Under the pieces are notes generated by a model. It searched no databases. It was not told the DNA's origin and was given only the letters and a program-made list of their open reading frames with translations. From Xanthobacteraceae bacterium (GTDB taxonomy: Bacteria > Pseudomonadota > Alphaproteobacteria > Rhizobiales > Xanthobacteraceae): a stretch of DNA of 9,893 nucleotides. The stretch is from positions 1-9,893 of the forward strand of contig JASHYD010001344.1 of assembly GCA_030043175.1 (NCBI GenBank). The letters are read 5' to 3'. Shown here in pieces: positions 1 through 6,981 of this stretch. Within the stretch, counting starts at the first letter, position 1, and every line of letters starts with the position of its first letter. The position numbers and the translations under genes were made by a program.

Positions 1-294
1 GTCAACTGGCACTTCTGGATCGCGACCATCGGCATCGTGTTCTACGTCTCTGCCATGTGGGTATCAGGCATCCTGCAGGGCCTGATGTGGCGGTCCTATA
101 CTTCGCTTGGCTTCCTCGAGTACGCGTTCATCGAGACGGTGGAAGCGATGCATCCCTTCTATGTGATCCGGGCGGTGGGAGGCGCGCTGTTCCTCATCGG
201 CGCCCTGATCATGGTCTACAACCTTTGGATGACCGTGCGTCGCGGTGAGGCCGTATCCACCGCTGCACCGGCTGTCCTCCAGCCCGCCCAGTGA
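1..294 (+). CDS. fixN: Cytochrome c oxidase cbb3-type, catalytic subunit I (C-terminal part)
   Basis: This is the last 97 codons of the haem-copper subunit of cbb3 oxidase, the inner-membrane enzyme that reduces O2 to water at very low oxygen. The reading frame is open from base 1, so the 5' part, including the haem and CuB histidines, lies outside the window. Two hydrophobic stretches (about residues 5-26 and 57-77 of the fragment) are the final membrane helices. The segment from [10 protein letters not shown] through [10 protein letters not shown] to [15 protein letters not shown] is characteristic of CcoN/FixN C-termini. A short polar tail ends at TGA (292-294). fixO follows after 7 bases, so the two are surely cotranscribed. 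The promoter lies upstream, out of view. Gene identity is secure from sequence plus neighbours. Confidence 0.95.
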   Translation, partial: VNWHFWIATIGIVFYVSAMWVSGILQGLMWRSYTSLGFLEYAFIETVEAMHPFYVIRAVGGALFLIGALIMVYNLWMTVRRGEAVSTAAPAVLQPAQ

Positions 295-301
295 GGACGC
301 C

Positions 302-1036
302 ATGTCGATGTGGGCACGCCATCAGGCACTCGAGAAGAATTCGATCCTCCTGGTGATCGGCATTCTCCTCGTCATTGCGGTCGGTGGTATCGTCGAGATG
401 ACCCCGCTGTTCTATCTCAAGAGCACGATTGAGAAGGTCGAGGGGATGCGTCCGTACACGCCGCTCGAACTCGCTGGCCGCAACATCTATGTGCGGGAGG
501 GCTGCTATCTGTGCCATTCGCAGATGATCCGGCCACTGCGCGATGAGGTCGAACGCTACGGCCACTATTCGCTCGCCGCCGAGAGCATGTACGACCACCC
601 GTTCCAATGGGGATCGAAACGAACCGGCCCCGACCTTGCCCGCGTCGGCGCAAAATACTCCGACGAATGGCACGTCACCCATCTCATCGATCCGCGCGCC
701 ATCGTGCCGGCCTCTGTCATGCCGGGCTACCCCTTCTTGGCCGACACCGATCTCGACTATCACGGCATTGCCGCGCATCTGAGGGCGAACCGCGCGATCG
801 GCGTGCCATATACGGACGAGCAGGTCGCGTATGCCGTCGCCGACCTGCGTGCGCAGGCCAATCCCGACGATGCCAACGCGGATGATTTCATCAAGCGCTA
901 CCCGAAGGCGAGCGTGCGCGACTTTGATGGCAAGGCCGGCAGACTGACCGAGATGGATGCGCTGGTTGCCTACCTGCAGATGCTGGGCACCTTGGTGGAT
1001 TTCAAACTCTACGACGACAAAGCCGATCTGCGTTGA
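302..1036 (+). CDS. fixO: Cytochrome c oxidase cbb3-type, mono-haem subunit II
   Basis: The 244-residue subunit is anchored in the inner membrane by one N-terminal helix (about residues 14-34), with its periplasmic domain carrying one c-type haem. The haem attachment motif CYLCH is at residues 68-72, and M140 in SVMPGYPF is the likely axial methionine. The blocks [34 protein letters not shown] and [19 protein letters not shown] are hallmark FixO/CcoO sequence. The start at 302 was chosen because [14 protein letters not shown] matches FixO N-termini and GTGAGGAC (291-298) precedes it; the frame is open further upstream, but that would overlap fixN. It passes electrons from the FixP haems to FixN. 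It is second in fixNOQP, and fixQ follows 14 bases later. No defect is seen. Confidence 0.97.
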   Translation: MSMWARHQALEKNSILLVIGILLVIAVGGIVEMTPLFYLKSTIEKVEGMRPYTPLELAGRNIYVREGCYLCHSQMIRPLRDEVERYGHYSLAAESMYDHPFQWGSKRTGPDLARVGAKYSDEWHVTHLIDPRAIVPASVMPGYPFLADTDLDYHGIAAHLRANRAIGVPYTDEQVAYAVADLRAQANPDDANADDFIKRYPKASVRDFDGKAGRLTEMDALVAYLQMLGTLVDFKLYDDKADLR

Positions 1037-1050
1037 CGGGAGCCCACACG

Positions 1051-1197
1051 ATGCATGCCTTCATCTCGGATTTCGTTACCGCATTATGGACGCCCATCTT
1101 CGTTGCAATCTTTCTGGCAATCCTGATCTACGCATTTCGACCGGGCAACCGCCAGGCGTTCGATGATGCCGCCAACATGCCACTGCGGGAAGACTAG
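1051..1197 (+). CDS. fixQ: Cytochrome c oxidase cbb3-type, small subunit CcoQ/FixQ
   Basis: This short gene encodes 48 residues beginning MHAFISDFVTALWTPIFV. One membrane helix spans about residues 11-28 (ALWTPIFVAIFLAILIYAF). It is followed by the polar tail RPGNRQAFDDAANMPLREDE-like in composition, which ends in acidic residues; the actual end is PLRED. Size, the single helix, and the R-P-G-N-R-x-x-F-D-x-A-A tail are typical of FixQ, a non-haem subunit that stabilises the cbb3 complex, especially the association of the haem c subunits. GGGAG (1038-1042) sits 8 bases before the ATG. Its place between fixO and fixP is the canonical N-O-Q-P order, and fixP begins 2 bases after its stop. Confidence 0.93.
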   Translation: MHAFISDFVTALWTPIFVAIFLAILIYAFRPGNRQAFDDAANMPLRED

Positions 1198-1199
1198 CC

Positions 1200-2066
1200 A
1201 TGGTTAAGCATAAGGGCACGACCCGACCTGCCAGCACGACGGGGCATGCGTGGGACGGGATCGAGGAACTCAATACGCCGTTGCCGCGATGGTGGGTGCG
1301 GCTGTTCTACGCAACTATTGCGTGGTCGTTAGGCTATTGGGTGGTCTATCCAGCCTGGCCGACCATCAGCGGCTACACTGCGGGCTTCTTCGGCTATTCG
1401 AGCCGAGCTCAGGTCGCGGTCGAAATTGCCGAACTGCGAAAGCTGCGCGGTGAGAAGGGCGCGGCGCTCGGAAAGACGCTGCTCGCCGATATCGAAAAGG
1501 ACCCGGCGCTGCTGGCTTTCGCCCAGGCGCAAGGCAGGGCAGCGTTCGCCAATAACTGCGCGCCGTGCCACGGGGCTGGCGCCGCGGGTGCCAAAGGCTA
1601 CCCCAACCTGAACGATGACGATTGGCTGTGGGGCGGCAGCCTCACGGAAATCCGCGATACCATCGCGTACGGCGTACGGTCAGGCGACCCCAAGGATCAT
1701 GAAAGCGCCATGCCGGCGTTCGGCAAGACCGGGATGCTTTCAGCAGACGACATTATCATCGTTGCAAACTACGTGCGCTCGCTGTCTGGCCTTCCGGCGC
1801 GCCCAGGCGCCGATCTCGCGAAGGGCAAGAAGATCTTCGCCGACAATTGCGCCGGATGCCACGGCGACGACGGCAAGGGTAACAAGGATCTCGGTGCACC
1901 CAATCTCGCCGACCAGATATGGCTTTATGGCTCTGACGAAGCCACAATCGTCGAGACCGTCACCAGCAGCCGCGCGGGTGTCATGCCCGCATGGTCAGGC
2001 CGGCTGGATGACGCCACCATCAATGCACTCGCCGTATACGTGCACACACTGGGCGGAGGGCAGTGA
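1200..2066 (+). CDS. fixP: Cytochrome c oxidase cbb3-type, di-haem subunit III
   Basis: The protein has 288 residues, the usual FixP/CcoP size. After a cytoplasmic N-terminus containing the conserved WDGIEELNTPLPRWW segment (residues 18-32), one helix (about 33-54) anchors it in the membrane. Two periplasmic cytochrome c domains follow. The first haem motif is CAPCH (120-124) with likely ligand M171 in SAMPAFG; the second is CAGCH (217-221) with likely ligand M262 in GVMPAWSG. It receives electrons from the bc1 complex through soluble or membrane cytochrome c and passes them on to FixO and FixN. The start lies 2 bases after the fixQ stop, with GGGAAG inside the end of fixQ as ribosome site. 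This is the last gene of fixNOQP; a 114-base gap separates it from fixG. Confidence 0.97.
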   Translation: MVKHKGTTRPASTTGHAWDGIEELNTPLPRWWVRLFYATIAWSLGYWVVYPAWPTISGYTAGFFGYSSRAQVAVEIAELRKLRGEKGAALGKTLLADIEKDPALLAFAQAQGRAAFANNCAPCHGAGAAGAKGYPNLNDDDWLWGGSLTEIRDTIAYGVRSGDPKDHESAMPAFGKTGMLSADDIIIVANYVRSLSGLPARPGADLAKGKKIFADNCAGCHGDDGKGNKDLGAPNLADQIWLYGSDEATIVETVTSSRAGVMPAWSGRLDDATINALAVYVHTLGGGQ

Positions 2067-2080
2067 ATTCTCGCATCGAT

Positions 2081-2094
2081 TTGCGCTGCCTCAA
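2081..2094 (+). promoter_or_regulatory. Candidate FixK/FNR-type box upstream of fixG
   Basis: TTGC-GCTGCC-TCAA fits the Bradyrhizobium FixK2 consensus TTG(A/C)-N6-(T/G)CAA (known from the literature) and departs from the strict palindrome TTGA-N6-TCAA at one base. Its centre (2087.5) is 93 bases before the fixG ATG. TAGCCT at 2116-2121 falls within one base of where a -10 element would lie for an activator centred at -41.5. This suggests fixGHIS has its own oxygen-regulated promoter in addition to read-through from fixNOQP. This is inference from motif and position only. Confidence 0.5.
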
Positions 2095-2180
2095 AGCGAC
2101 GTGCCGCACTGTCGTTAGCCTGATGGTCGGCCGCTTCCCATCGGGGGCCGGCCGCAGCTTCGCCCCGGCTTCGATCCACG

Positions 2181-3635
2181 ATGAACAAACCCGTGAATCC
2201 GACCGAATTGGATGATTTTGCGACACCGCTCTACGCGCCGCGCAGGGCTGTCTACCCGCAGAGTGTTTCGGGCACATTCCGCAACATCAAATGGGCTTTG
2301 ATGGCGCTCTGCCTCGCGGTCTACTACCTGCTGCCGTTCGTGCGCTGGGACCGCGGGCCGAATGCGCCGAGCCAGGCGGTGCTGATCGATTTCCCAAACC
2401 GCCGGTTCTATTTCTTCTTCATCGAACTGTGGCCGCAGGAGGTCTATTACTTCACCGGCCTGCTGATCATCGCCGCGATGACACTGTTCCTGATGAACGC
2501 GATAGGCGGCCGCATCTGGTGCGGCTATCTCTGCCCACAGACCGTGTGGACCGACCTGTTCTATGCGGTGGAGCGCTCCATCGAAGGCGATCGGCGCGAG
2601 CGAATGAGAAAGGCGACCGGCAAGCTGACGGTCCGGCGCGCCGTCGAGGTTGCCGCCAAGCACGCAGTCTGGCTCTTCATTGCCTGGTGGACCGGCGGCG
2701 CATGGGTGCTTTACTACGCCGATGCTCCGACGCTCGTGAAGGAGCTTGCGACCTTCCAAGCGCCGGCTGCAGCGTATATCTGGATCGGCCTCCTCACCGT
2801 CACGACATACACCCTCGCCGGCCACATGCGCGAGCAGGTCTGCGTCTACATGTGCCCGTGGCCGCGCATTCAGGCGGCGCTCACCGACGAGTGGGCCCTC
2901 AACGTCACCTACCGCTATGACCGCGGCGAGCCTCGCAGCTCGATCAAGAAGGCCGAGGACCTGCGCAACCGCGGTCAACCAGCGGGAGACTGCGTTGATT
3001 GTCTTCAGTGCGTGGCTGTGTGTCCGACCGGCATCGACATCCGCGACGGTGCTCAGCTGGGCTGCATCATGTGCGGCCTGTGCATCGATGCCTGCGACAA
3101 CGTGATGACAAAGATCGGCCGGCCGACCGGCCTCATTGCCTACGATACCGACATCAACATCGCGCGCCGCGCACAGCACGAACCGCCGATCTATCGCCTC
3201 GTTCGCCCGCGCACGCTGATCTATGCGGGCATTATCGTCCTTGCTGGCATGGCCATGCTCTATGCCCTCCTTACGCAGAGTTACCTCGATATCAGCGTCC
3301 GGCATGACCGCAATCCGCTGTTCGTCACCCTGAGCGATGGCTCAATCCGCAATGCCCACACGGTGCATCTCCTCAACAAACGCCACGATGCCAGCACCGT
3401 CGAACTCAAGGTCGAGGGCCTGCCGCAGGCGGAGGTTCACCTGGTCGGTCAGGACACCGTCATTCCTGGCAAGCCGCTGATCCCGGTGGGGCCGGACCAG
3501 GGCCGCGAGGTGCGCGTGCTTATCACGATCCCGTCCGCCGCCAAGGTCGACCATTCCACGCAGCTGACCTTCCGCGCCACGAACGTCGCGACCGGCGACA
3601 CTGCCGCAGCGAAAGACCACTTCATCGCCCGCTAA
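2181..3635 (+). CDS. fixG: Cytochrome cbb3 oxidase accessory protein, membrane ferredoxin-like (CcoG/FixG)
   Basis: The 484-residue polytopic membrane protein has predicted helices near 37-53, 88-108, 160-180, 196-214 and 345-365. Further Cys pairs lie at C114/C118 (WCGYLCPQTVW) and C221/C225 (CVYMCPWPRIQ). Two complete [4Fe-4S] motifs follow: C271, C274, C277, C281P and C295, C298, C301, C305. The C-terminal region from about 368 is a periplasmic beta-rich domain. In the family, CcoG acts in copper handling for cbb3 assembly, probably by reducing Cu(II) to Cu(I) for the FixI/FixH route; that role is established knowledge, not visible here. The ATG at 2181 is the first possible start in its frame and has only a weak ribosome site. 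It opens fixGHIS, with fixH 11 bases downstream. Confidence 0.96.
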   Translation: MNKPVNPTELDDFATPLYAPRRAVYPQSVSGTFRNIKWALMALCLAVYYLLPFVRWDRGPNAPSQAVLIDFPNRRFYFFFIELWPQEVYYFTGLLIIAAMTLFLMNAIGGRIWCGYLCPQTVWTDLFYAVERSIEGDRRERMRKATGKLTVRRAVEVAAKHAVWLFIAWWTGGAWVLYYADAPTLVKELATFQAPAAAYIWIGLLTVTTYTLAGHMREQVCVYMCPWPRIQAALTDEWALNVTYRYDRGEPRSSIKKAEDLRNRGQPAGDCVDCLQCVAVCPTGIDIRDGAQLGCIMCGLCIDACDNVMTKIGRPTGLIAYDTDINIARRAQHEPPIYRLVRPRTLIYAGIIVLAGMAMLYALLTQSYLDISVRHDRNPLFVTLSDGSIRNAHTVHLLNKRHDASTVELKVEGLPQAEVHLVGQDTVIPGKPLIPVGPDQGREVRVLITIPSAAKVDHSTQLTFRATNVATGDTAAAKDHFIAR

Positions 3636-3646
3636 GAAGGAACACC

Positions 3647-4189
3647 ATGGCGCCTCATGAGAGATTACCGGCGGAAGAGGCTGTGGCCAGCAAATTCGGC
3701 AAGGTGCCAGTGCGCCCGCTGACCGGGCGCATGATCCTTATATCGCTGCTCGGTTTCTTTGGGGTGGTCGTTGGCGTCAATGGCATGATGATCGCACTTG
3801 CCATCGGCACCATGCCGGGCCTCGAAAGCGAAAAGCCCTACCAGGCCGGCATCGGCTATAACGCCGAGATCGCAACGGCGCGTGCCCAGGCCGCCCGTCA
3901 TTGGACCGTGGCGAGCCACATCGGCCACGACGCGAGTCGGCACGCTTCCATAAAGGTCGAGCCACGAGACGCCGACGGCGCCCCCGTCAGCGGGCTCACC
4001 GTGACGGTCCGGCTGATGCGGCCGACCGATCAGCGCGCCGACCGTGCGCTGTCGCTGCAGGAGCGCGACAGGGGTACCTATCTGGGCGAGACCGCAGACG
4101 TCGCGCCGGGCGCGTGGGACATAGAGATCGAAGCCGGCCGCGGATCGGAGCGGCTATTTCGCTCCCGCAGTCGCGTCGCCCTTGAATAG
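3647..4189 (+). CDS. fixH: cbb3 oxidase assembly protein FixH/CcoH
   Basis: The 180-residue protein has one N-terminal helix (about residues 27-53) preceded by a short cytoplasmic segment with PVRPLTGRMI, and a periplasmic domain. The block after the helix, EKPYQAGIGYNAEIATARAQAARHW (split here as SEKPYQAGIG, YNAEIA and AQAARHW), is the recognisable FixH signature. The rest resembles a small beta domain (FixH family). FixH interacts with the oxidase subunits during assembly and is thought to cooperate with FixI and FixG in copper insertion. A good ribosome site, AGAAGGA (3635-3641), lies 5 bases before the ATG and overlaps the fixG stop. fixI begins 11 bases after its end. The sequence is less conserved than its neighbours, as is usual in this family; context makes the call firm. 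Confidence 0.92.
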   Translation: MAPHERLPAEEAVASKFGKVPVRPLTGRMILISLLGFFGVVVGVNGMMIALAIGTMPGLESEKPYQAGIGYNAEIATARAQAARHWTVASHIGHDASRHASIKVEPRDADGAPVSGLTVTVRLMRPTDQRADRALSLQERDRGTYLGETADVAPGAWDIEIEAGRGSERLFRSRSRVALE

Positions 4190-4200
4190 CGGGTGACGCC

Positions 4201-6390
4201 ATGACCGAAACACGTGATTTCTCTCACTTCATCAGTCTTCTCGATGGCGGCATCGCGCGCATGGAGCTTGCGGTTGACGGCATCAGGTGCGGCGGCTGCA
4301 TCCGCGCCATCGAGACCGGGCTCGCAGCGATTCCGCAGACCATCCGTGCGCGGGTCAATCTGACGGACCGCCGGGTGGCCGTGGAATGGCGGGACGGGAG
4401 CCTCGATCCCGCAAGCTTCATCGATCGCCTGTCCGAGCTTGGCTATCGGGCCTATCCCTACGACTCCGGCCGATCAGTCTCGCTCGAGGAGCAGGAGACG
4501 CGCACCCTGTTGCGCTGTCTCGGGGTGGCGGCGTTTGCGGCCATGAACATCATGCTGCTGTCCGTCGCCGTATGGTCCGGCAATGCGAGCGACATTACCC
4601 CCGAGCAGCGCGACTTCTTCCATTGGCTCTCCGCCCTCGTTGCGCTGCCGGCCGCCGCCTATGCGGGCCGGCCATTCTTTCATTCGGCGATCCGTGCGGT
4701 CCTCGCCCGGCGTCTCAATATGGACGTGCCGATCACGCTCGGTGTGCTGCTTGCCCTTGGCATGTCGGTCGTCGAGACGTGGAATCATGCCGAGCACGCC
4801 TATTTCGATTCGGCTCTGATGCTGCTCACTTTCTTGCTGATCGGGCGTACCCTCGAACAGGCGATGCGACGACGCACGTGCGCTGTTGCCGCCAATCTTG
4901 CGGCGCTGCGCGCGCAGACCGCCACCAAGTTCGTAAACACTCATGAACTCGTTGAGGTGCCGGTCGCCTCCCTCCGGCCAGGAGAGATGGTGCTCGTCCG
5001 CCCAGGCGAGCGCATTTCGGTTGACGGCGCCGTCATCGAAGGCCAATCGCAGATCGACGAGAGCCTCGTCACCGGCGAAACGCTGCCGGTGGTCGCCGCC
5101 AAGGGCACTCGGGTCTATGCTGGAACCCTCAACGTGTCCGGCACGCTGCGCGTGCTGGTCGGCGCTGCCGAACGTGGCACGCTGTTGGACGAGGTCACCC
5201 GCATGCTCGACCGCGCGCTCGAAGCGCGCACGCGCTATGTGCGCCTCGCCGACCGCGCCGCAAGGCTCTATTCGCCGCTGGTCCACGCAGCGGCCCTCGC
5301 CACCATGCTAGGCTGGGTGGCGCTCGGAGCGAGCTGGCACGACGCCATCGTCACGGCGATTGCGGTACTCATCATCACTTGCCCGTGTGCGCTAGGTCTT
5401 GCGATTCCGGCTGTGCAGGTGGTGGCGTCCGGCGCCTTGTTCCGCTGCGGTGTGCTGCTCAATTCTGGCGAAGCGATCGAGCGGCTCGCCGGCGTCGATA
5501 CCATCTTGTTCGACAAGACCGGCACGCTGACGCTGCCGCAGCTCGAAGTTGGCAATGCGTCCGATATCCCACAGGACGCACTCGCCTTGGCCGGCCAACT
5601 GGCGCTCGCGAGCCGGCATCCCCTCGCGGCTGCGGTGGCGCGCGCCAGCGACGCCAAGGAGCCGCTGAACGCAGTCGAGGAGCCCGGACAGGGCGTGCGT
5701 GGCGAACTCAAAGGCGTCGAGCTGCGGCTCGGCCGGCCATCGTTCTGCGGCGCGGAAGGCGAGGCCGAGAGGATCGTGCAGGCAGACCCAGAGGCCTCCG
5801 CAATCGCGTTTCGTCACGGCACTGACGTCCATGTCTTCGCCGTGCGCCAGCGGCTGCGTTGCGATGCCAAGGCTGTAGTCGCTGAGCTCAAGCGTAAAGG
5901 CTTTGCCATCGAGATCGTTTCGGGTGACCGCGCATCTGCAGTCGCTCATGCTGCCGACATGCTCGGCATCGACCGGTGGCACGCCGCCATGACGCCGGCG
6001 GACAAGGTCGCCCGCATCGCAGCGCTACGCGGGGCAGGGCGCAGAGTGCTCATGGTCGGCGACGGCCTCAACGATGCACCTTCGCTTGCGGCCGCCGACG
6101 CGTCGCTGTCGGTCGCCACCGCCACGCATGTCACGCAAACTGCTGCCGACGCGGTATTCCTCGGCGATCGGCTCGCCCCGGTGGCGGCCGCGGTCGAGAT
6201 CGCGCAGTGGGCGAGGCGCCTCATGCGTCAAAATCTCGCGCTCGCGGTAGCCTACAACGCGGTCGCGGTACCGATCGCCATAGTTGGGCTCGCGAGCCCG
6301 CTGATCGCGGCCCTTGCCATGTCCGGGTCGTCGCTCCTCGTCACCTTGAACGCGCTGCGCGCGACAACGTGTACCGGCAAGGAGGGATAA
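4201..6390 (+). CDS. fixI: P1B-type copper-exporting ATPase for cbb3 oxidase assembly (FixI/CcoI)
   Basis: The 729-residue P-type ATPase pumps Cu(I) across the inner membrane for insertion into FixN. In order: an N-terminal heavy-metal domain with C30-GG-C33 (about 20-88); membrane helices near 104-124, 142-160, 175-192 and 202-218; actuator motif TGETLPV (291-297); helices about 357-378 and 382-404 with the transport motif CPC (394-396) in TCPCALGLAIP; phosphorylated D438 in DKTGTLT; nucleotide-domain HP at 473-474 (SRHPLA); the hinge motif GDGLND (620-625); and two last helices (about 678-698 and 700-719). All catalytic residues are present. GGGTGA (4191-4196) precedes the ATG. The stop TAA overlaps the fixS start by one base (TAATG), indicating translational coupling. 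The operon position distinguishes it from general copper-tolerance CopA. Confidence 0.97.
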   Translation: MTETRDFSHFISLLDGGIARMELAVDGIRCGGCIRAIETGLAAIPQTIRARVNLTDRRVAVEWRDGSLDPASFIDRLSELGYRAYPYDSGRSVSLEEQETRTLLRCLGVAAFAAMNIMLLSVAVWSGNASDITPEQRDFFHWLSALVALPAAAYAGRPFFHSAIRAVLARRLNMDVPITLGVLLALGMSVVETWNHAEHAYFDSALMLLTFLLIGRTLEQAMRRRTCAVAANLAALRAQTATKFVNTHELVEVPVASLRPGEMVLVRPGERISVDGAVIEGQSQIDESLVTGETLPVVAAKGTRVYAGTLNVSGTLRVLVGAAERGTLLDEVTRMLDRALEARTRYVRLADRAARLYSPLVHAAALATMLGWVALGASWHDAIVTAIAVLIITCPCALGLAIPAVQVVASGALFRCGVLLNSGEAIERLAGVDTILFDKTGTLTLPQLEVGNASDIPQDALALAGQLALASRHPLAAAVARASDAKEPLNAVEEPGQGVRGELKGVELRLGRPSFCGAEGEAERIVQADPEASAIAFRHGTDVHVFAVRQRLRCDAKAVVAELKRKGFAIEIVSGDRASAVAHAADMLGIDRWHAAMTPADKVARIAALRGAGRRVLMVGDGLNDAPSLAAADASLSVATATHVTQTAADAVFLGDRLAPVAAAVEIAQWARRLMRQNLALAVAYNAVAVPIAIVGLASPLIAALAMSGSSLLVTLNALRATTCTGKEG

Positions 6391-6581
6391 TGGAAGTGCT
6401 AGCCTATCTTGTGCCGCTCGCACTCATGCTCGGATTACTGGGGCTCGCCGCCTTCCTGTGGTCGCTACAGACAGGTCAGTACGATGACCTCGACGGCGCC
6501 GCCTGGCGAGCGATCATCGACGACGACGCACCCCTCGATCGACCGGTGGAACTCGGTTCGAGCGAAAGCACGGTCACTTGA
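6390..6581 (+). CDS. fixS: cbb3-type oxidase assembly protein FixS/CcoS
   Basis: This 63-residue protein has one N-terminal helix (about residues 4-26, LAYLVPLALMLGLLGLAAFL). The family signature FLWSLQTGQYDDLDGAAWR follows and then an acidic tail with DDDAPLD. FixS is required to obtain active cbb3 oxidase with its haem and copper cofactors, although its biochemical role is not settled. The start at 6390 reuses the last A of the fixI stop, and a strong ribosome site AAGGAGG (6379-6385) lies within the end of fixI. It is the last gene of fixGHIS. A FixK-type palindrome begins 4 bases after its end. I see no clear hairpin terminator behind it. Confidence 0.95.
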   Translation: MEVLAYLVPLALMLGLLGLAAFLWSLQTGQYDDLDGAAWRAIIDDDAPLDRPVELGSSESTVT

Positions 6582-6584
6582 GCG

Positions 6585-6598
6585 TTGACCTGCGTCAA
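6585..6598 (+). promoter_or_regulatory. Perfect FNR/FixK-type palindrome after fixS
   Basis: TTGA-CCTGCG-TCAA has both half-sites intact and is a perfect match to the FNR/FixK core TTGA-N6-TCAA. It starts 4 bases after the fixS stop. A class II promoter here would start transcription near 6633, and TTCGAT (6622-6627) is a weak -10 at about the right distance. The only recognisable downstream gene on the same strand is fixL, 383 bases away, so the site implies a long-leader fixLJ transcript, a small RNA, or an unrecognised small gene. The motif is directly visible; its use is inference. Confidence 0.65.
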
Positions 6599-6981
6599 TT
6601 GCGTGTAAGCGACCGTACGCTTTCGATTCATCATGAGTCCCACTGATCTTGTCACCCAGGGACAATCTTCTCACGCTGTGGCACGCGATCATCAAGCCCC
6701 AAACGACGTAGGGCCGTCGGTCAGCGGTGGCGATCGTACTTAGCTGGAAATTGCGCGACTGCGAGGCGACTGGCTCGTGATCGATAACGAGGCAATGATA
6801 GTAAGCATTCGCTGACTCACGGGATCAGGAAATTGAGGGTGGAGCGCCTTGCGGCTGAACAACTCAATCCGGCGAGAAATTCAGATATTGTGTTTTCAAT
6901 TCCAATTTCGTAGGCGCGTTAGACTGGCGGGATTGGCAAGCCTGGCGGCGATCGGTTGAGCCAATTTCGGAAGAGAAATCA
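6599..6981 (+). other. Intergenic region between fixS and fixL, no supported gene
   Basis: This 383-base stretch is visibly richer in A and T than the flanking genes, especially 6860-6910. I find no convincing gene on either strand. One 36-codon frame (6633-6743) starts at the position predicted for the FixK-box promoter start, but it has no ribosome site and no recognisable sequence. A frame on the minus strand (6465-6695) overlaps fixS and looks like a shadow. No tRNA, CRISPR or insertion-sequence signature is seen. The fixL promoter is probably in the second half, but I could not pick a convincing -35/-10 pair. GGAAGAG (6969-6975) is the fixL ribosome site. Confidence 0.5.
6932..6965 (+). 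repeat. Short inverted repeat just before the fixL ribosome site
   Basis: ATTGGC (6932-6937) and GCCAAT (6960-6965) are exact inverted copies separated by 22 bases, with the right arm ending 3 bases before GGAAGAG (6969-6975). A 6-bp stem with a 22-base loop is weak, and such a repeat can occur by chance. If formed in RNA it would sit beside the fixL ribosome site; as DNA it could be an operator. There is no family match. Confidence 0.22.

Noticed and set aside
2115..3305. A 396-codon frame on the minus strand opposite fixG
   Set aside because: It lies entirely over fixG and its upstream region, its protein has no recognisable motif and is rich in residues typical of antisense frames in GC-rich DNA, while fixG on the other strand has all its cluster motifs.
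4474..5286. A 270-codon minus-strand frame inside fixI
   Set aside because: It is fully contained in fixI, with composition typical of a reverse-frame shadow; fixI is intact and unmistakable.
6465..6695. Minus-strand frame crossing the end of fixS into the gap
   Set aside because: It overlaps the conserved fixS signature and shows no family resemblance or ribosome site; the FixK palindrome also falls inside it.
6755..6772. Direct repeat GCGACTG at 6755 and 6766
   Set aside because: Two 7-base copies are too short to support an operator or repeat family.
6888..6916. TTGTGT...TAGGCG as a sigma-70 promoter for fixL
   Set aside because: The 17-base spacing is right but the -10 matches poorly; in AT-richer intergenic DNA this is not better than chance.
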